A stretch of DNA of 64,000 nucleotides from Phycisphaerales bacterium (GTDB taxonomy: Bacteria > Planctomycetota > Phycisphaerae > Tepidisphaerales > Tepidisphaeraceae), in the NCBI GenBank assembly GCA_020847545.1, contig JADLBV010000091.1:1-64000 (forward strand), in the 5' to 3' direction. This document shows, one piece after another, positions 25,680 to 35,254 of the stretch. Position 1 is the stretch's first letter, and every line of letters starts with the position of its first letter. The notes below the pieces were generated by a model. It had not been told where the DNA came from. It worked only from the letters and a program-made list of their open reading frames with translations, and did not search any database. A program made the translations under genes and the position numbers.

Positions 25680-26995
25680 TTCGGTTCGGCCTCTTCCCAG
25701 AGTTGTTCGATGGTGCGGGTGATGGACTGTTCAACATCCTTTGTGAAGGGGGATGGGAAGCCGCATTCCAACATGCCGCGGGTTCCTTCATATCCACCTT
25801 CTTCCAATACACGCAACGACGGGATGTAGGCGATGTGTTCGTTGGCGTATGCCAGCACCCATGTGGAATCGACGCCATACTTTTGCTTGAATTTGATCTG
25901 GTAATCGATCACCACCTCGCTGGACATGATGACGAAGGTTTGGCCGCTGCCGAACCGCCAGACCTGCATGGAGTAAGGGTATTCCTTAATCTGAGGTTTG
26001 CCGGCTTTAAGCAGGTCGATCTGATGTTGCACCTCACGCAGATATTGCTCCGAACGTCCAGGGAGCATCGCCTCATATTCGGCCAGTGTCGGCGGTTTTT
26101 CAAACCGCAATGTGGCTGATCCGGCCGCCGCGTTCAGCGGCCCGTTCACCGGCGTTGATGGAAGACACATCCGTTGTTTGATCTGATCATCCACTGCGGT
26201 TGCCAGAATGTGCCCATAAGTCCGGCCCAATTCGGTCTTGAACCTCGGATGCGGCCCCTGATCTCCGCCGCAACCGTTAATGAAAAGCGCCACCGCGCCG
26301 GGATACAGCTTCTCCAATTCCTCCTGGGCAAAACCGGCATAGTCGCCGTTGATGGTGTCATCGTTCACCGTGGTCGTGTGGCAGGCATAACCAAAAGCGA
26401 TCCCGCGCACCTTTCCCTCCAGGTCGCGCACGCACAACACCGGCACATCCTGATCAACCACATTGGCCCACGCCCGACCATCCGGGCGCGAACGCCGACG
26501 GTTGATGGCGAATCCCGCCATGTTGTTGCCGAATTCCAGTGTCGCGGGGGCCAACTCCTCAATCGCCCGTCCTATGGCATCAACAAACTTGTCGTGCAGG
26601 CTGTCGCTGTAACGCTTGATGACTTCCATCTGCTGCGGATTAAAATCGTAATACAACGGCAACACGTTGGTCGTGACCGGCGCGCTGTGATTGTGTGATG
26701 CGCACAGGATGAGCCGGGCGCGATCGATGCCGAACCGTTTTTTGGCGGTTGCGACCACCTCATCGACAAATTCCACGCTGTAGGCCATCAGGTCGCTGCT
26801 GAGCAGAATCGACACCGGGTCATTTTGATATTTGAGCGCCAGAGCCTTGGCAAAAAGGCGCGTCGTCACACCGATGGATGGCTGGGTGCGATTGCCCCAA
26901 CCCGCCTGCCAGATTGGTTCCGCGGGCGTGATGTCCACGGAAGAAAGCCCCGCTTGCCAGTCGGATTGAGCCTTGGGTTTTGATGTTGTACTCAT
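25676..26995 (-). CDS. Neutral/alkaline ceramidase-like protein
   Basis: A protein of 439 residues resembling the N-terminal domain of neutral/alkaline non-lysosomal ceramidases: AGLSSVDITP at the start, metal-ligand-like His in ILCASHNHSAP and GYACHTTTV, and NGDYAGFAQEELEKLYPGAVALFINGCGGDQGP. True ceramidases carry a nucleophilic Ser in a GDVSPN-type motif; here the place reads GGDQGPHP without Ser. The fold and Zn site are probably kept but the reaction may differ. No signal peptide is seen. It lies in a cluster with BNR proteins, an oxidoreductase and an aminotransferase. Confidence 0.7.
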   Translation of the reverse strand: MSTTSKPKAQSDWQAGLSSVDITPAEPIWQAGWGNRTQPSIGVTTRLFAKALALKYQNDPVSILLSSDLMAYSVEFVDEVVATAKKRFGIDRARLILCASHNHSAPVTTNVLPLYYDFNPQQMEVIKRYSDSLHDKFVDAIGRAIEELAPATLEFGNNMAGFAINRRRSRPDGRAWANVVDQDVPVLCVRDLEGKVRGIAFGYACHTTTVNDDTINGDYAGFAQEELEKLYPGAVALFINGCGGDQGPHPRFKTELGRTYGHILATAVDDQIKQRMCLPSTPVNGPLNAAAGSATLRFEKPPTLAEYEAMLPGRSEQYLREVQHQIDLLKAGKPQIKEYPYSMQVWRFGSGQTFVIMSSEVVIDYQIKFKQKYGVDSTWVLAYANEHIAYIPSLRVLEEGGYEGTRGMLECGFPSPFTKDVEQSITRTIEQLWEEAEPK

Positions 26996-27065
26996 GGTTT
27001 AGATGGTTCCCTTAAACACTCGATTTGTAAAGCCCCCCCACACTGATGATAACCCAGCGGCCGCG

Positions 27066-28142
27066 CTATTGCTCCAGCCAGGATCGGTCAAAAATCGCGC
27101 CCCGCAGATCGATATGCCCGGACATGCACCAATTCTGGTTATATCCCATCTCAAACCACACCAGTACACATTTTCCCGAACGGGTGAAATAAATCACCGG
27201 GTTGGAATAGCAGCGATTGGGATCGGCCACGATGTTTTTCGGCATGGACCAGGTTTTGCCATCATCCCTGGAAATCGCGGCCGACAACGGGCTGCGTTTG
27301 CCATAATGGCTGCCGAACTTCATGTCATATTCGCTGTTGTTCCAGACGATCAGCAAATCATCGGAACCGGGAAGATTGGCCAGTTCCGGACACGATTCAG
27401 GCGCTTTCAACCCCGTGGTCTGCCCCTTGCTCCAAGTGATGCCGCCATCGGATGAAATTGATTGAAACACCGCTCCCAATTGCGTCCGCACCACCATCAT
27501 CACCCGGCCGTCACGCAATTCGGCGACGTGTGGTTCCATCACCCCGCGCATCGGCAAATCGACCCAGCTATCGCTGATTGTCCACGTTCGACCATCATCA
27601 TCGCTGTAGACAGACCCGGAAACTTCATGATCGGTTGGCGACCAGACAAGGCCTGTCTGTCGACAAATCGGCAACAAGATTCGACCGCTTTTGAGTCGTT
27701 TGATCACTCCACTGGCATATGCCAACGGTTTGCGTGACCAGAGTGTCGATTCTTCCGCAAACGTCTTTCCATCATCGCGCGACCGCCACAAATACGCGGT
27801 GGTCATGGGTGGTTTTCCGGCCGTCAGTTCGTTGTAACGGAAAAAGAGCATCAGAATGTCCCCCTCGCGCGAACGAATCAGGTTCGGACTGAAGACATTC
27901 GCATCTCCGGGAAGATTCTCCACCAACACCCGCCGGCCACCCCAGCTTATCCCTCCATCACAGGAAACCATGGCCGAAAGATGCCCCGGGGCGTTGTCTT
28001 CCGCCTCCAGTTCGCTGCTCTCAAATTCCTGCCAGACGATCATCAATGAGCCATCATTCAGCTCGATCATCGCCGGCTCGGAGTTGCGGGGGTTTTGAGG
28101 CGAGGATTGGGCGATGGTGACGATCTGAGGTGGTGTGGACAT
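27066..28142 (-). CDS. BNR-repeat (sialidase-fold) glycosidase-like protein
   Basis: About 358 residues. At least five Asp boxes are visible (SCDGGISW, SRDDGKTF, SDDDGRTW, SSDGGITW, SRDDGKTW), with NSEPAMIELNDGSLMIVW at the start, as in six-bladed sialidase/BNR proteins. Such proteins cleave sialic acids or other sugars, but many planctomycete members have unknown substrates. No signal peptide is present. ATG 28142 is chosen; an upstream ATG at 28178 adds a basic stretch (VVIKRKTSS) without homology. Confidence 0.7.
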   Translation of the reverse strand: MSTPPQIVTIAQSSPQNPRNSEPAMIELNDGSLMIVWQEFESSELEAEDNAPGHLSAMVSCDGGISWGGRRVLVENLPGDANVFSPNLIRSREGDILMLFFRYNELTAGKPPMTTAYLWRSRDDGKTFAEESTLWSRKPLAYASGVIKRLKSGRILLPICRQTGLVWSPTDHEVSGSVYSDDDGRTWTISDSWVDLPMRGVMEPHVAELRDGRVMMVVRTQLGAVFQSISSDGGITWSKGQTTGLKAPESCPELANLPGSDDLLIVWNNSEYDMKFGSHYGKRSPLSAAISRDDGKTWSMPKNIVADPNRCYSNPVIYFTRSGKCVLVWFEMGYNQNWCMSGHIDLRGAIFDRSWLEQ

Positions 28143-28196
28143 GGCGCTGCTGGTCTTTCTTTTGATGACGACCATCAACCGATGAAGTCGGCAGGA

Positions 28197-29111
28197 TTAC
28201 AGCACCACCGGCTTCCCGGACGACTTGCTTTCATTGGCCGCCTCCAGGAAACGGACGACCTGCAATGTCTCCTCGGCCGGAACTTCGCTTTTGCCCTTGG
28301 GCAATGTCCCCATGATCGCCTTGAGCATGTTGTAATAATACGACCGCTTGTTGTTGCTCATGTTCACATATTGAGCACCTTTTTCGCGTTGCAACGTGAC
28401 GCCGTAACTGTAATTTTCGTTGCGGTTGCCACGCACGCTGGCCATTCTGCCATCGTTCCAGACGCCGGTGATCAGGTCGAATTTTTCGCTGGTCGCCACA
28501 CGCACTTCCCGGCAACCCAGACCCATGACATAACTCATGATCTCAACGCTGTGGATGCCATACCAAAACAACCCCGGCAACGGCGGCTGAATGTCCATCG
28601 GGCCATACACATCGCATCCGACAACTTTGCCCAATTCCTGCGCCTTGGGATCATTGAGCGCATCGGTCAGGCTGTCGGCGTAACGCAGCGATGAGCAGCT
28701 CATCACCGTCACGCCATTGGCCTGTGCCAGCTTGAAAATCGCCTTGGCATCCTCGCTGGTGGTGGCAAACGGCTTGTCGATGAAAGTCGGGCGTTTGTAT
28801 TTGACGATCCGCTCAAACAACGCCCGATGCGCCCGCCCATCGACCGCGGTCATCAGAACCAGATCCGATGCCTCGGCCACCGCCTCCGGGCTGTCCACCA
28901 TCGTCACGCCAAATTTCTCGCGGATTTCATCCGTGAACTTGCCAACCCGTGACCAGCTCAGTTCAAAATCCTTTGATCCGCCCGGATAGGCCGTCACCAC
29001 TTTGCCGCCCGGCAGATGCTCCGGATCTGTCTCCACGTTAAATAGCCGTGCAAACGCCGGCGCGTGCGAAGTATCCAGCCCGATCAAACCAATGCGCAGT
29101 GATTCCGCCAT
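28197..29111 (-). CDS. Gfo/Idh/MocA-family oxidoreductase
   Basis: A protein of 304 residues. It has an N-terminal Rossmann start (LRIGLIGLDTSHAPAF, a DTSH variant) and the lysine motif FIDKPFAT in place of the classic EKP. The C-terminal domain has GIHSVEIMSYVMGLGCREV. These NAD(P)-dependent enzymes oxidise or reduce sugars and cyclitols. It follows the aminotransferase by 37 bases, so both probably act on one sugar-derived substrate, unknown here. Confidence 0.85.
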   Translation of the reverse strand: MAESLRIGLIGLDTSHAPAFARLFNVETDPEHLPGGKVVTAYPGGSKDFELSWSRVGKFTDEIREKFGVTMVDSPEAVAEASDLVLMTAVDGRAHRALFERIVKYKRPTFIDKPFATTSEDAKAIFKLAQANGVTVMSCSSLRYADSLTDALNDPKAQELGKVVGCDVYGPMDIQPPLPGLFWYGIHSVEIMSYVMGLGCREVRVATSEKFDLITGVWNDGRMASVRGNRNENYSYGVTLQREKGAQYVNMSNNKRSYYYNMLKAIMGTLPKGKSEVPAEETLQVVRFLEAANESKSSGKPVVL

Positions 29112-29148
29112 CGTAAATATCCTCGTTTTTTAAGCTAAGTTGCTTGTT

Positions 29149-30453
29149 TTACAGCAATTCTTCGGCCCGCAACGCCACTTTTTTGTACGCCTCGGCATAA
29201 CGGGTGATGATTTCCGGTTGGTCGTGCTTGAAATAGGGCACGCCGACGCAGCGCTCGCCCGCCGCCTCGCTGTGGGGCAACGAGCCGGCCTGCTGGCGAA
29301 CATCCCGATCCGTAAAGGCATTTCGCGTCGGCTTCCCATCGCGATAAATATCCGCCTGCAAAAACACCGGGCTTAAGTGCAACGGGAAATTGATATTCCG
29401 TCCCACCCGGCCACCTTCGGCATTAACCGCCTCGACAAATTTGTCCACCGACAGTCCGCCCAGCTCCTCGGGCAGATAATGCCCCAGCGGGTTGTACCAC
29501 CCACCCATGGTCGAGCCGCTCCCCTTGGCCGGCCGATGCGGCCGCAGGCCCGGGACGCCTTCGAGCAAATCCCAGAAGCGGTTGATCGCATCCTGAATCT
29601 CCTTGATCCGCTTCTCGTAATGTTTCAACTGCACCCGCCCCATGGCCGATGCGGTCTGGTTCATCCGCCCCTTCACCCCGCCCAGCGGCAACGCGCCGAT
29701 GCGGCCCTGGCCAATGCACTGGTTTCGCAATTTCGGATCGGTCACATCGCTGCCGATGCGCTCATAATGTGCAAAAGCAACAGCCCGCTGATAAATCATC
29801 TCGTCATTGGTGCAGAACATCCCGCCTTCGCCGGTCGGGAAGCTCTTACCGGCCATCATCGAGATGCCGGCCGCATCGCCAAACGCCCCCACGCGCTTGC
29901 CCTTATAAAGCGTCCCCTGCGCATGCGAAACATCCTCGATCACCTTCAGCTTGTGCTTGCGGGCGATGGGCATGATCGCATCCATGTCGCATGGGTGGCC
30001 GCAATAGTGTACCACACAGATCGCCTTGGTCTTGGGCGTGATGCGGTGTTCGATGTCCTTGGGGTCAATCGTCAGTGTTACCGGATCGATATCAGCAAAG
30101 ACCGGCGTGGCCCCCAGCGAATAAGTCTGCAATCCGCTGGCCCAATAAGTGATCGAAGGCAGGATCATCTCATCGCCCCGTCCCAGCCCCACGGCGAACA
30201 TCGCCGCCAAGAGGGCCATCGTCCCGTTGCAATGACCCAGGTTGTATTTCGTCCCCAGATACTGGCCCCATTCGGCCTCAAATTTCTGGGTGATGTCGAT
30301 GCCGGACATGTTGCCGGCACGCAGCACATCCAGCACCGCCTGCTCATCCTCGGCCGTCACGATCGGCCAGCGGAACAGTTGATCATCCTGCCCCGCGACG
30401 GCCTTGGAGCCACCATTGATCGCCAACGAACTTGAACTGACAGATGTAGCCAT
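29149..30453 (-). CDS. DegT/DnrJ/EryC1/StrS-family PLP-dependent aminotransferase
   Basis: About 434 residues from ATG 30453. Fold-type I signatures: GNMSGIDITQKFEAEW near the start, HCNGTMALLAAMFAVGLGRGDEMILPSITY-type residues, EDVSHAQGTLYKGKRVG, and the PLP lysine in MMAGKSFPTGEGGM. Family members transaminate keto-sugars or make amino-cyclitols; this one has the 3-amino-5-hydroxybenzoate synthase-like layout. First gene of the five-gene minus-strand cluster. An upstream start at 30492 is possible but lacks a ribosome binding site. Confidence 0.85.
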   Translation of the reverse strand: MATSVSSSSLAINGGSKAVAGQDDQLFRWPIVTAEDEQAVLDVLRAGNMSGIDITQKFEAEWGQYLGTKYNLGHCNGTMALLAAMFAVGLGRGDEMILPSITYWASGLQTYSLGATPVFADIDPVTLTIDPKDIEHRITPKTKAICVVHYCGHPCDMDAIMPIARKHKLKVIEDVSHAQGTLYKGKRVGAFGDAAGISMMAGKSFPTGEGGMFCTNDEMIYQRAVAFAHYERIGSDVTDPKLRNQCIGQGRIGALPLGGVKGRMNQTASAMGRVQLKHYEKRIKEIQDAINRFWDLLEGVPGLRPHRPAKGSGSTMGGWYNPLGHYLPEELGGLSVDKFVEAVNAEGGRVGRNINFPLHLSPVFLQADIYRDGKPTRNAFTDRDVRQQAGSLPHSEAAGERCVGVPYFKHDQPEIITRYAEAYKKVALRAEELL

Positions 30454-30585
30454 GATTCGAATTCCTGAAAATCCGACCGTTTGCCAAGACAATGAAAACA
30501 GCCCGATTTTCCATAAAAATTAGTGTATCTTTGTCTTTTACGCCTGTCTTGGCGGTTGTCAGCATACAACTTTGGCGAATCGAGT

Positions 30586-33500
30586 TCAATGCTCATTGTG
30601 AGCCGACGCCGGTACATTATCATCCATACGATGCCAGATGCGATACAGCGCCGGTAACACCACCAACGTCAAAAAGGTTGATGAAACAATCCCGCCGATC
30701 ACCACGGTTGCCAGCGGTTTTTGCACCTCCGCGCCCGTTCCGTTGGCCAGTGCCATCGGCACAAATCCCAATGACGCCACCAGCGCCGTCATCAACACCG
30801 GCCGAAGCCGCGTCAACGATCCGGCCACGATCGAATCCTCCAGCGATCGCCCCTCCTGTCTCAATTGGTTGATAAAGGTGATCATCACCAGACCATTCAA
30901 CACCGCCACGCCGCTGAGGGCGATGAACCCAACCGCCGCCGAGATGCTGAAGGGCATCCCGCGCAGCCAGAGCGCCACCACTCCACCCCCCAGCGCCAAT
31001 GGCACGCAGGTAAAGACCATCACGGCATATTTGGCGCTGTTGAAGGTGCTGAACAACAAAACGAATATCAGGAAGAAGCATGCGGGAACCACCACCGCCA
31101 ACCTTTGCCGCGCCTCCAGCAGATGCTCAAATTGCCCACCCCAATCCAGCCATGTTCCCGGCGCCGGCAGCGCTTGGGCCGCGATGGCCGACTGCGCCTC
31201 ATTCACAAATGATGCGATGTCACGCCCGCGCACGTTCGCCTGCACCACCACCCGCCGTTTGCCGTTTTCCCGGCTGACCTGGTTCGGCCCCTCCACCATC
31301 CGAATCTTCGCCACCGCATCCAGCGGCACAAATCCCATCCGTTCCGCATCCCGCCATGCTGCGTCGGCGGAGGAGGCGATTTGAGCCACCCCACGCAAAT
31401 CGCCCGTCGGCAACGGGATCGGCAGATTCGCCAATTCCGAAACATCTCCTCTCAACCCCTCCGGAAGTCGCACCACAACGTCAAAACGCCGGTCTCCCTC
31501 AAACACCTGCCCCGCCTCCTGGCCACCCACCGCCGCCGCGATCACCTCCTGCACATCCGCCACGTTCAGACCATGTCGGGAGATCGCCTCGCGGTCGATC
31601 TCCACCTGTAACATCGGCAACCCCTCGGTCTGTTCCACCTTCACATCCGCGGCCCCCTGCACACCCTCCAGCACCTTGGCGATACGCACGGCCGACTGCT
31701 GCATCCGTTCAAAATCATCCCCATACACCTTGACCGCCACATCCGACCGCACGCCGGAAATCAGTTCGTTAAACCGCATCTGGATCGGCTGGGTGAACTC
31801 ATAATTGTTCCCCGCCAGTCGGCCAACCGTCAGTTCGATCAGACGAATGAGCTTCCCCTTGTGTCCTTCCGGCAAGGGGGCATGTTCATGTTCGTCTTCA
31901 TGTTCACCGGATTGATGATCCTCGTGCGCCGGTTCACTTTCATCTTCAAGTTGTTCGATCAATTCCTGCATTTGCGATTCAGCTCGCCACTGGTCTTTTG
32001 GCTTGAGAATGACAAACGCATCGGAGACGTTGGCCGGCATCGGGTCGGCCGCCATTTCGGCGGTTCCGGTCTTGGAAAAGACAAATTCCACCTCCGGAAT
32101 GGCGCTGATCGCCTTTTCCACCTCCATTTGCATTTTGGTCGATTGCGTGATGCCGGTGGATGGGATGCGGATCGCGTGCATTGCGATGTCCTGCTCATCG
32201 AGCGTCGGCACAAATTCCTGTCCCAGCCGCGCGAACAACGCCATCGACAGCACAAACGCGCTCGCCGCCACCCCAACCACGCCCCACCGCCACCGCACCG
32301 CCAGCCGCACGGTCGGTTCGTAGGCCCATTTGGCCAGTCGGATCAGAAAATTTTCCTTCTCCTTGATTTTGCCGCGCATCACCAGGGCGAGCATCGCGGG
32401 GACAAACGTCAACGACAACACAAACGCCGCCGTTAGCGCGAAGATCACCGTGATCGCCATCGGGCGAAACATCTTCCCCTCGATCCCCGTCAACGCCAGG
32501 ATCGGAAGATAAACCGTGATGATGATCGCCTCGCCGAACGCCGTCGCCGAACGCACCTGTTTGCTGGCGACGAAAACCGTGTCCAGTCGTTCGCGCAGCG
32601 TCAGTTTTCGGCCCAGTTCGTGCTGACGTTCGGCCAGTCGGCGCAGGCAGTTCTCAACCAGGATGACCGAACCATCCACGATCAGGCCAAAATCGATCGC
32701 GCCCAAACTCAACAGGTTGCCGCTGATGCCGCTTTGGACCATGCCGGTGGCCGTCAAAAGCATCGAAATCGGGATCGCCAATGAGGTCAGCAGCGCCGCC
32801 CGGAAATTCCCAAGCAGCACGAACAGCACGACGATCACCAGGATCGCCCCTTCCACCAGATTTTTGCGAACCGTGCCGATGGTCGCATCCACCAGTTTCA
32901 TGCGGTTGAGCATCGGCTTGGCGACCACATCGGGTGGCAATGATCCATTGACCTGCGCCAGTTTCTGATCCACCGCGGCCGCCACGGTGCGGCTGTTGCC
33001 GCCGATCCGCATCATCGCGGTGCCGACCACCACCTCGCGCCCGTTTTCGGTCGCCGAACCCGTGCGCAACTCCCGCCCGATCCCCACCTGCGCCACCTGT
33101 GCGATGGTGATCGGCGTCCCCTGTCGAACCGCCACCACGATCTGGCCGATCTGTCCGACCGATTCGATCCGGCCATCCACCTTGACGTTCAGCGCCTCGC
33201 CGCCGCGTTCGATGTATCCCGCGCCGATGCTGACGTTGTTCCGCTCCAGCGCATCGATCACCTGCGCGAAGCTCAGTCCATAACTGACCAGTTTCATCGG
33301 ATCGGGGGTGACGTGGTATTGCTTGACATATCCGCCGATCGCGTCGATGTCCGCCACATCCTTGAGGCCCTTCAATTGCGGGCGGATGATCCAGTCCTGC
33401 ACCGTCCGCAGATAGCTCGCCCGCTCCACATCGCTTTTGAGCCGCTCCCCTTCCACCGTCAGGTAGCTTCCATCCGACTGCCACCCCGGCTGGCCATCCT

Positions 33501-33969
33501 GCTTGGCCGCACCGACGCCATCGGGATGCTCAAATTGCACCGCCCACATGTACACTTCGCCCAAACCGGTGGTGATCGGACCCATTTGCGGCTGCGCGCC
33601 GGCCGGCAATTGCTCGCGCGCCGATGCCAGACGTTCCGACACCTGCTGGCGGGCGAAATACAAATCCACCCCATCATCAAAAACGGCCGTCACCTGCGAA
33701 AACCCGTTTCGACTGATCGAGCGCGTCTGTTTCAACCCCGATATCCCCGCCAATGCGGTCTCCACCGGATACGTCACGCGCGTCTCGATCTCCGTGGGCG
33801 ACAGCGCGGGGTATTCAGTGTTGATCTGCACCTGATTGCTGGTGATGTCCGGCACGGCGTCAATCGCCACCTGCCGCACCGACCAGACCCCCACCCCCGC
33901 CGCCAGCACCGTGAGCATCACGACCAGAAACCGATGCTCCACCGAAAATTTCAACAACCGCTCAAGCAT
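30586..33969 (-). CDS. czcA: Heavy-metal efflux RND transporter, CzcA/CusA type
   Basis: A protein of 1127 residues, longer than the usual 1030-1070. The first membrane helix is near residues 12-30 and the first periplasmic loop has ARQQVSERLASAREQLP and AIGGYVKQYHV. The fourth helix carries the proton-relay-type SLGAIDFGLIVDGSVILVEN motif of metal RND pumps. The C-terminal helices (ILLFSTFNSAKYAVMVF, LGGGVVALWL) follow. An His/Glu/Asp-rich insert (HEDHQSGEHEDEHEHAPLPEGH) lies near residues 680-702 of the periplasmic domain and explains part of the extra length; it probably binds metal. Encoded with its adaptor and TolC protein. The exact metal cannot be read from sequence. Confidence 0.92.
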   Translation of the reverse strand: MLERLLKFSVEHRFLVVMLTVLAAGVGVWSVRQVAIDAVPDITSNQVQINTEYPALSPTEIETRVTYPVETALAGISGLKQTRSISRNGFSQVTAVFDDGVDLYFARQQVSERLASAREQLPAGAQPQMGPITTGLGEVYMWAVQFEHPDGVGAAKQDGQPGWQSDGSYLTVEGERLKSDVERASYLRTVQDWIIRPQLKGLKDVADIDAIGGYVKQYHVTPDPMKLVSYGLSFAQVIDALERNNVSIGAGYIERGGEALNVKVDGRIESVGQIGQIVVAVRQGTPITIAQVAQVGIGRELRTGSATENGREVVVGTAMMRIGGNSRTVAAAVDQKLAQVNGSLPPDVVAKPMLNRMKLVDATIGTVRKNLVEGAILVIVVLFVLLGNFRAALLTSLAIPISMLLTATGMVQSGISGNLLSLGAIDFGLIVDGSVILVENCLRRLAERQHELGRKLTLRERLDTVFVASKQVRSATAFGEAIIITVYLPILALTGIEGKMFRPMAITVIFALTAAFVLSLTFVPAMLALVMRGKIKEKENFLIRLAKWAYEPTVRLAVRWRWGVVGVAASAFVLSMALFARLGQEFVPTLDEQDIAMHAIRIPSTGITQSTKMQMEVEKAISAIPEVEFVFSKTGTAEMAADPMPANVSDAFVILKPKDQWRAESQMQELIEQLEDESEPAHEDHQSGEHEDEHEHAPLPEGHKGKLIRLIELTVGRLAGNNYEFTQPIQMRFNELISGVRSDVAVKVYGDDFERMQQSAVRIAKVLEGVQGAADVKVEQTEGLPMLQVEIDREAISRHGLNVADVQEVIAAAVGGQEAGQVFEGDRRFDVVVRLPEGLRGDVSELANLPIPLPTGDLRGVAQIASSADAAWRDAERMGFVPLDAVAKIRMVEGPNQVSRENGKRRVVVQANVRGRDIASFVNEAQSAIAAQALPAPGTWLDWGGQFEHLLEARQRLAVVVPACFFLIFVLLFSTFNSAKYAVMVFTCVPLALGGGVVALWLRGMPFSISAAVGFIALSGVAVLNGLVMITFINQLRQEGRSLEDSIVAGSLTRLRPVLMTALVASLGFVPMALANGTGAEVQKPLATVVIGGIVSSTFLTLVVLPALYRIWHRMDDNVPASAHNEH

Positions 33970-34016
33970 GTTTGTGTCCTTTTACCGCGTTCCGGATGGC
34001 GTCTTGTCAATCACAA

Positions 34017-35243
34017 TCAGTGTTCGTGACCCACACCCTCTTTGCCCATCTCCGCCTTCAAAATAAACGCCCCTTCCACCACCACCTGTTCACCCTCTTT
34101 CAACCCCTCCACAATCTCCACCTGGTTACCCAACTGTTTGCCCACCTTCACCCCGCGCCGCGCGAAGGTGTTTTCCTCACCTTCCACCGCGACGAAGACC
34201 GCCGGTCCACCTTCGACCACCTGCACCGCCCCCGTGGGGACCGCCAGCACTGACTTGGCCGCGCCATCGCCGATCCGCGCCCGCACGAACATTCCCGCGC
34301 GCAAACCGTCACTGTGGTCCAGTTCGATCCGCACCGCCGCCGTCCGCAATTCCGCGTTCAATACCTCCGCGATGTGGCCGATCTTTCCCTCGATCTCCTT
34401 TTTCCCCGCAACCTCAACCCAAGCCGCAGATCCTTCCTTCACCTCTGCCAGTCTGCTTTCGGGAACCTCCGCGATCACCCACAACCTTGACACATCCGCC
34501 ACCACCATCAACGCATCGCGGTCCGCGCCGATCCATTCGCCGAGCGTCGTTTCACGCTCGATCACCTTCCCATCGATTGGAGCGCGAACCTCAAACCGCC
34601 ACTGGATCGCCTGATCCTTCTTCAGTCGATCCATCGCCGCCTGATCCATCCCCAGCAGCCGAAGCCGATTTTCAGCGGCCGCCAGCGCGGCCTGCGCGCC
34701 GGCCAATTTCCCCTCCGCCAATTCCCACTCCGTCTGCCGGCGATACATCTCCGCCTCGGCGATCCCTTCATGGTCCTCAAACAATTTCTTCGCCCGCTCA
34801 AACGCCCGCTTGGCCGGCGCAACCGCCAATTCAGCCACCTTCACCTCGGCATGCCTGACCAGCATTTCACCCTGTGCCTCGGCCAGTTCCGCGCTCTCAA
34901 TCACCAGCACCACATCCCCTTTTTTCACCTCATCACCAAGCCTGGCCTTCAATTCCACCACCCGCCCGCTCAATGGCGATCCCACATGCGCCAACGCATC
35001 GGCATTCAATGCCACCCGCGCCGGCGCGATGAAGGATGAACCATTGGATTGATGCTTCACCGGCTGGGTTTTAACCCCGTGGCGGGCGATCTCATCGGTG
35101 CTCAGCCGAACCTCGTCCACATGTTCCTTCTCCTCATTCCCATGATCGTGGTCATGGTCGTGACCCTCACCTCCGATGGCCCACGACCCGCACATCAAAA
35201 ATGCCGATACAACGCTAATTCCGAATATTCGTCTGATTTTCAT
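34017..35243 (-). CDS. czcB: Efflux RND periplasmic adaptor (CzcB type)
   Basis: About 408 residues. The signal peptide MKIRRIFGISVVSAFLM is followed by a His/Asp stretch (EGHDHDHDHGNEEKEH) that probably binds metal. Next come the CzcB-type lipoyl/hairpin region (GSPLSGRVVELKARLGDEVKKGD) and beta-barrel part (VRAPIDGKVIERETTLGEW). The protein bridges CzcA and the outer-membrane channel. ATG 35243 is chosen, six bases after AGGAA; upstream starts run into the TolC gene. The final residues (GKEGVGHEH) again include His. Confidence 0.88.
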   Translation of the reverse strand: MKIRRIFGISVVSAFLMCGSWAIGGEGHDHDHDHGNEEKEHVDEVRLSTDEIARHGVKTQPVKHQSNGSSFIAPARVALNADALAHVGSPLSGRVVELKARLGDEVKKGDVVLVIESAELAEAQGEMLVRHAEVKVAELAVAPAKRAFERAKKLFEDHEGIAEAEMYRRQTEWELAEGKLAGAQAALAAAENRLRLLGMDQAAMDRLKKDQAIQWRFEVRAPIDGKVIERETTLGEWIGADRDALMVVADVSRLWVIAEVPESRLAEVKEGSAAWVEVAGKKEIEGKIGHIAEVLNAELRTAAVRIELDHSDGLRAGMFVRARIGDGAAKSVLAVPTGAVQVVEGGPAVFVAVEGEENTFARRGVKVGKQLGNQVEIVEGLKEGEQVVVEGAFILKAEMGKEGVGHEH

Positions 35244-35254
35244 GTCCATTTCCT

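Noticed and set aside
30553-30561. CGGTTGTCA upstream of the aminotransferase, matching half of the GntR-LacI operator
   Set aside because: Only one half-site is present; a 9-base match is expected about once by chance in a window of this size.
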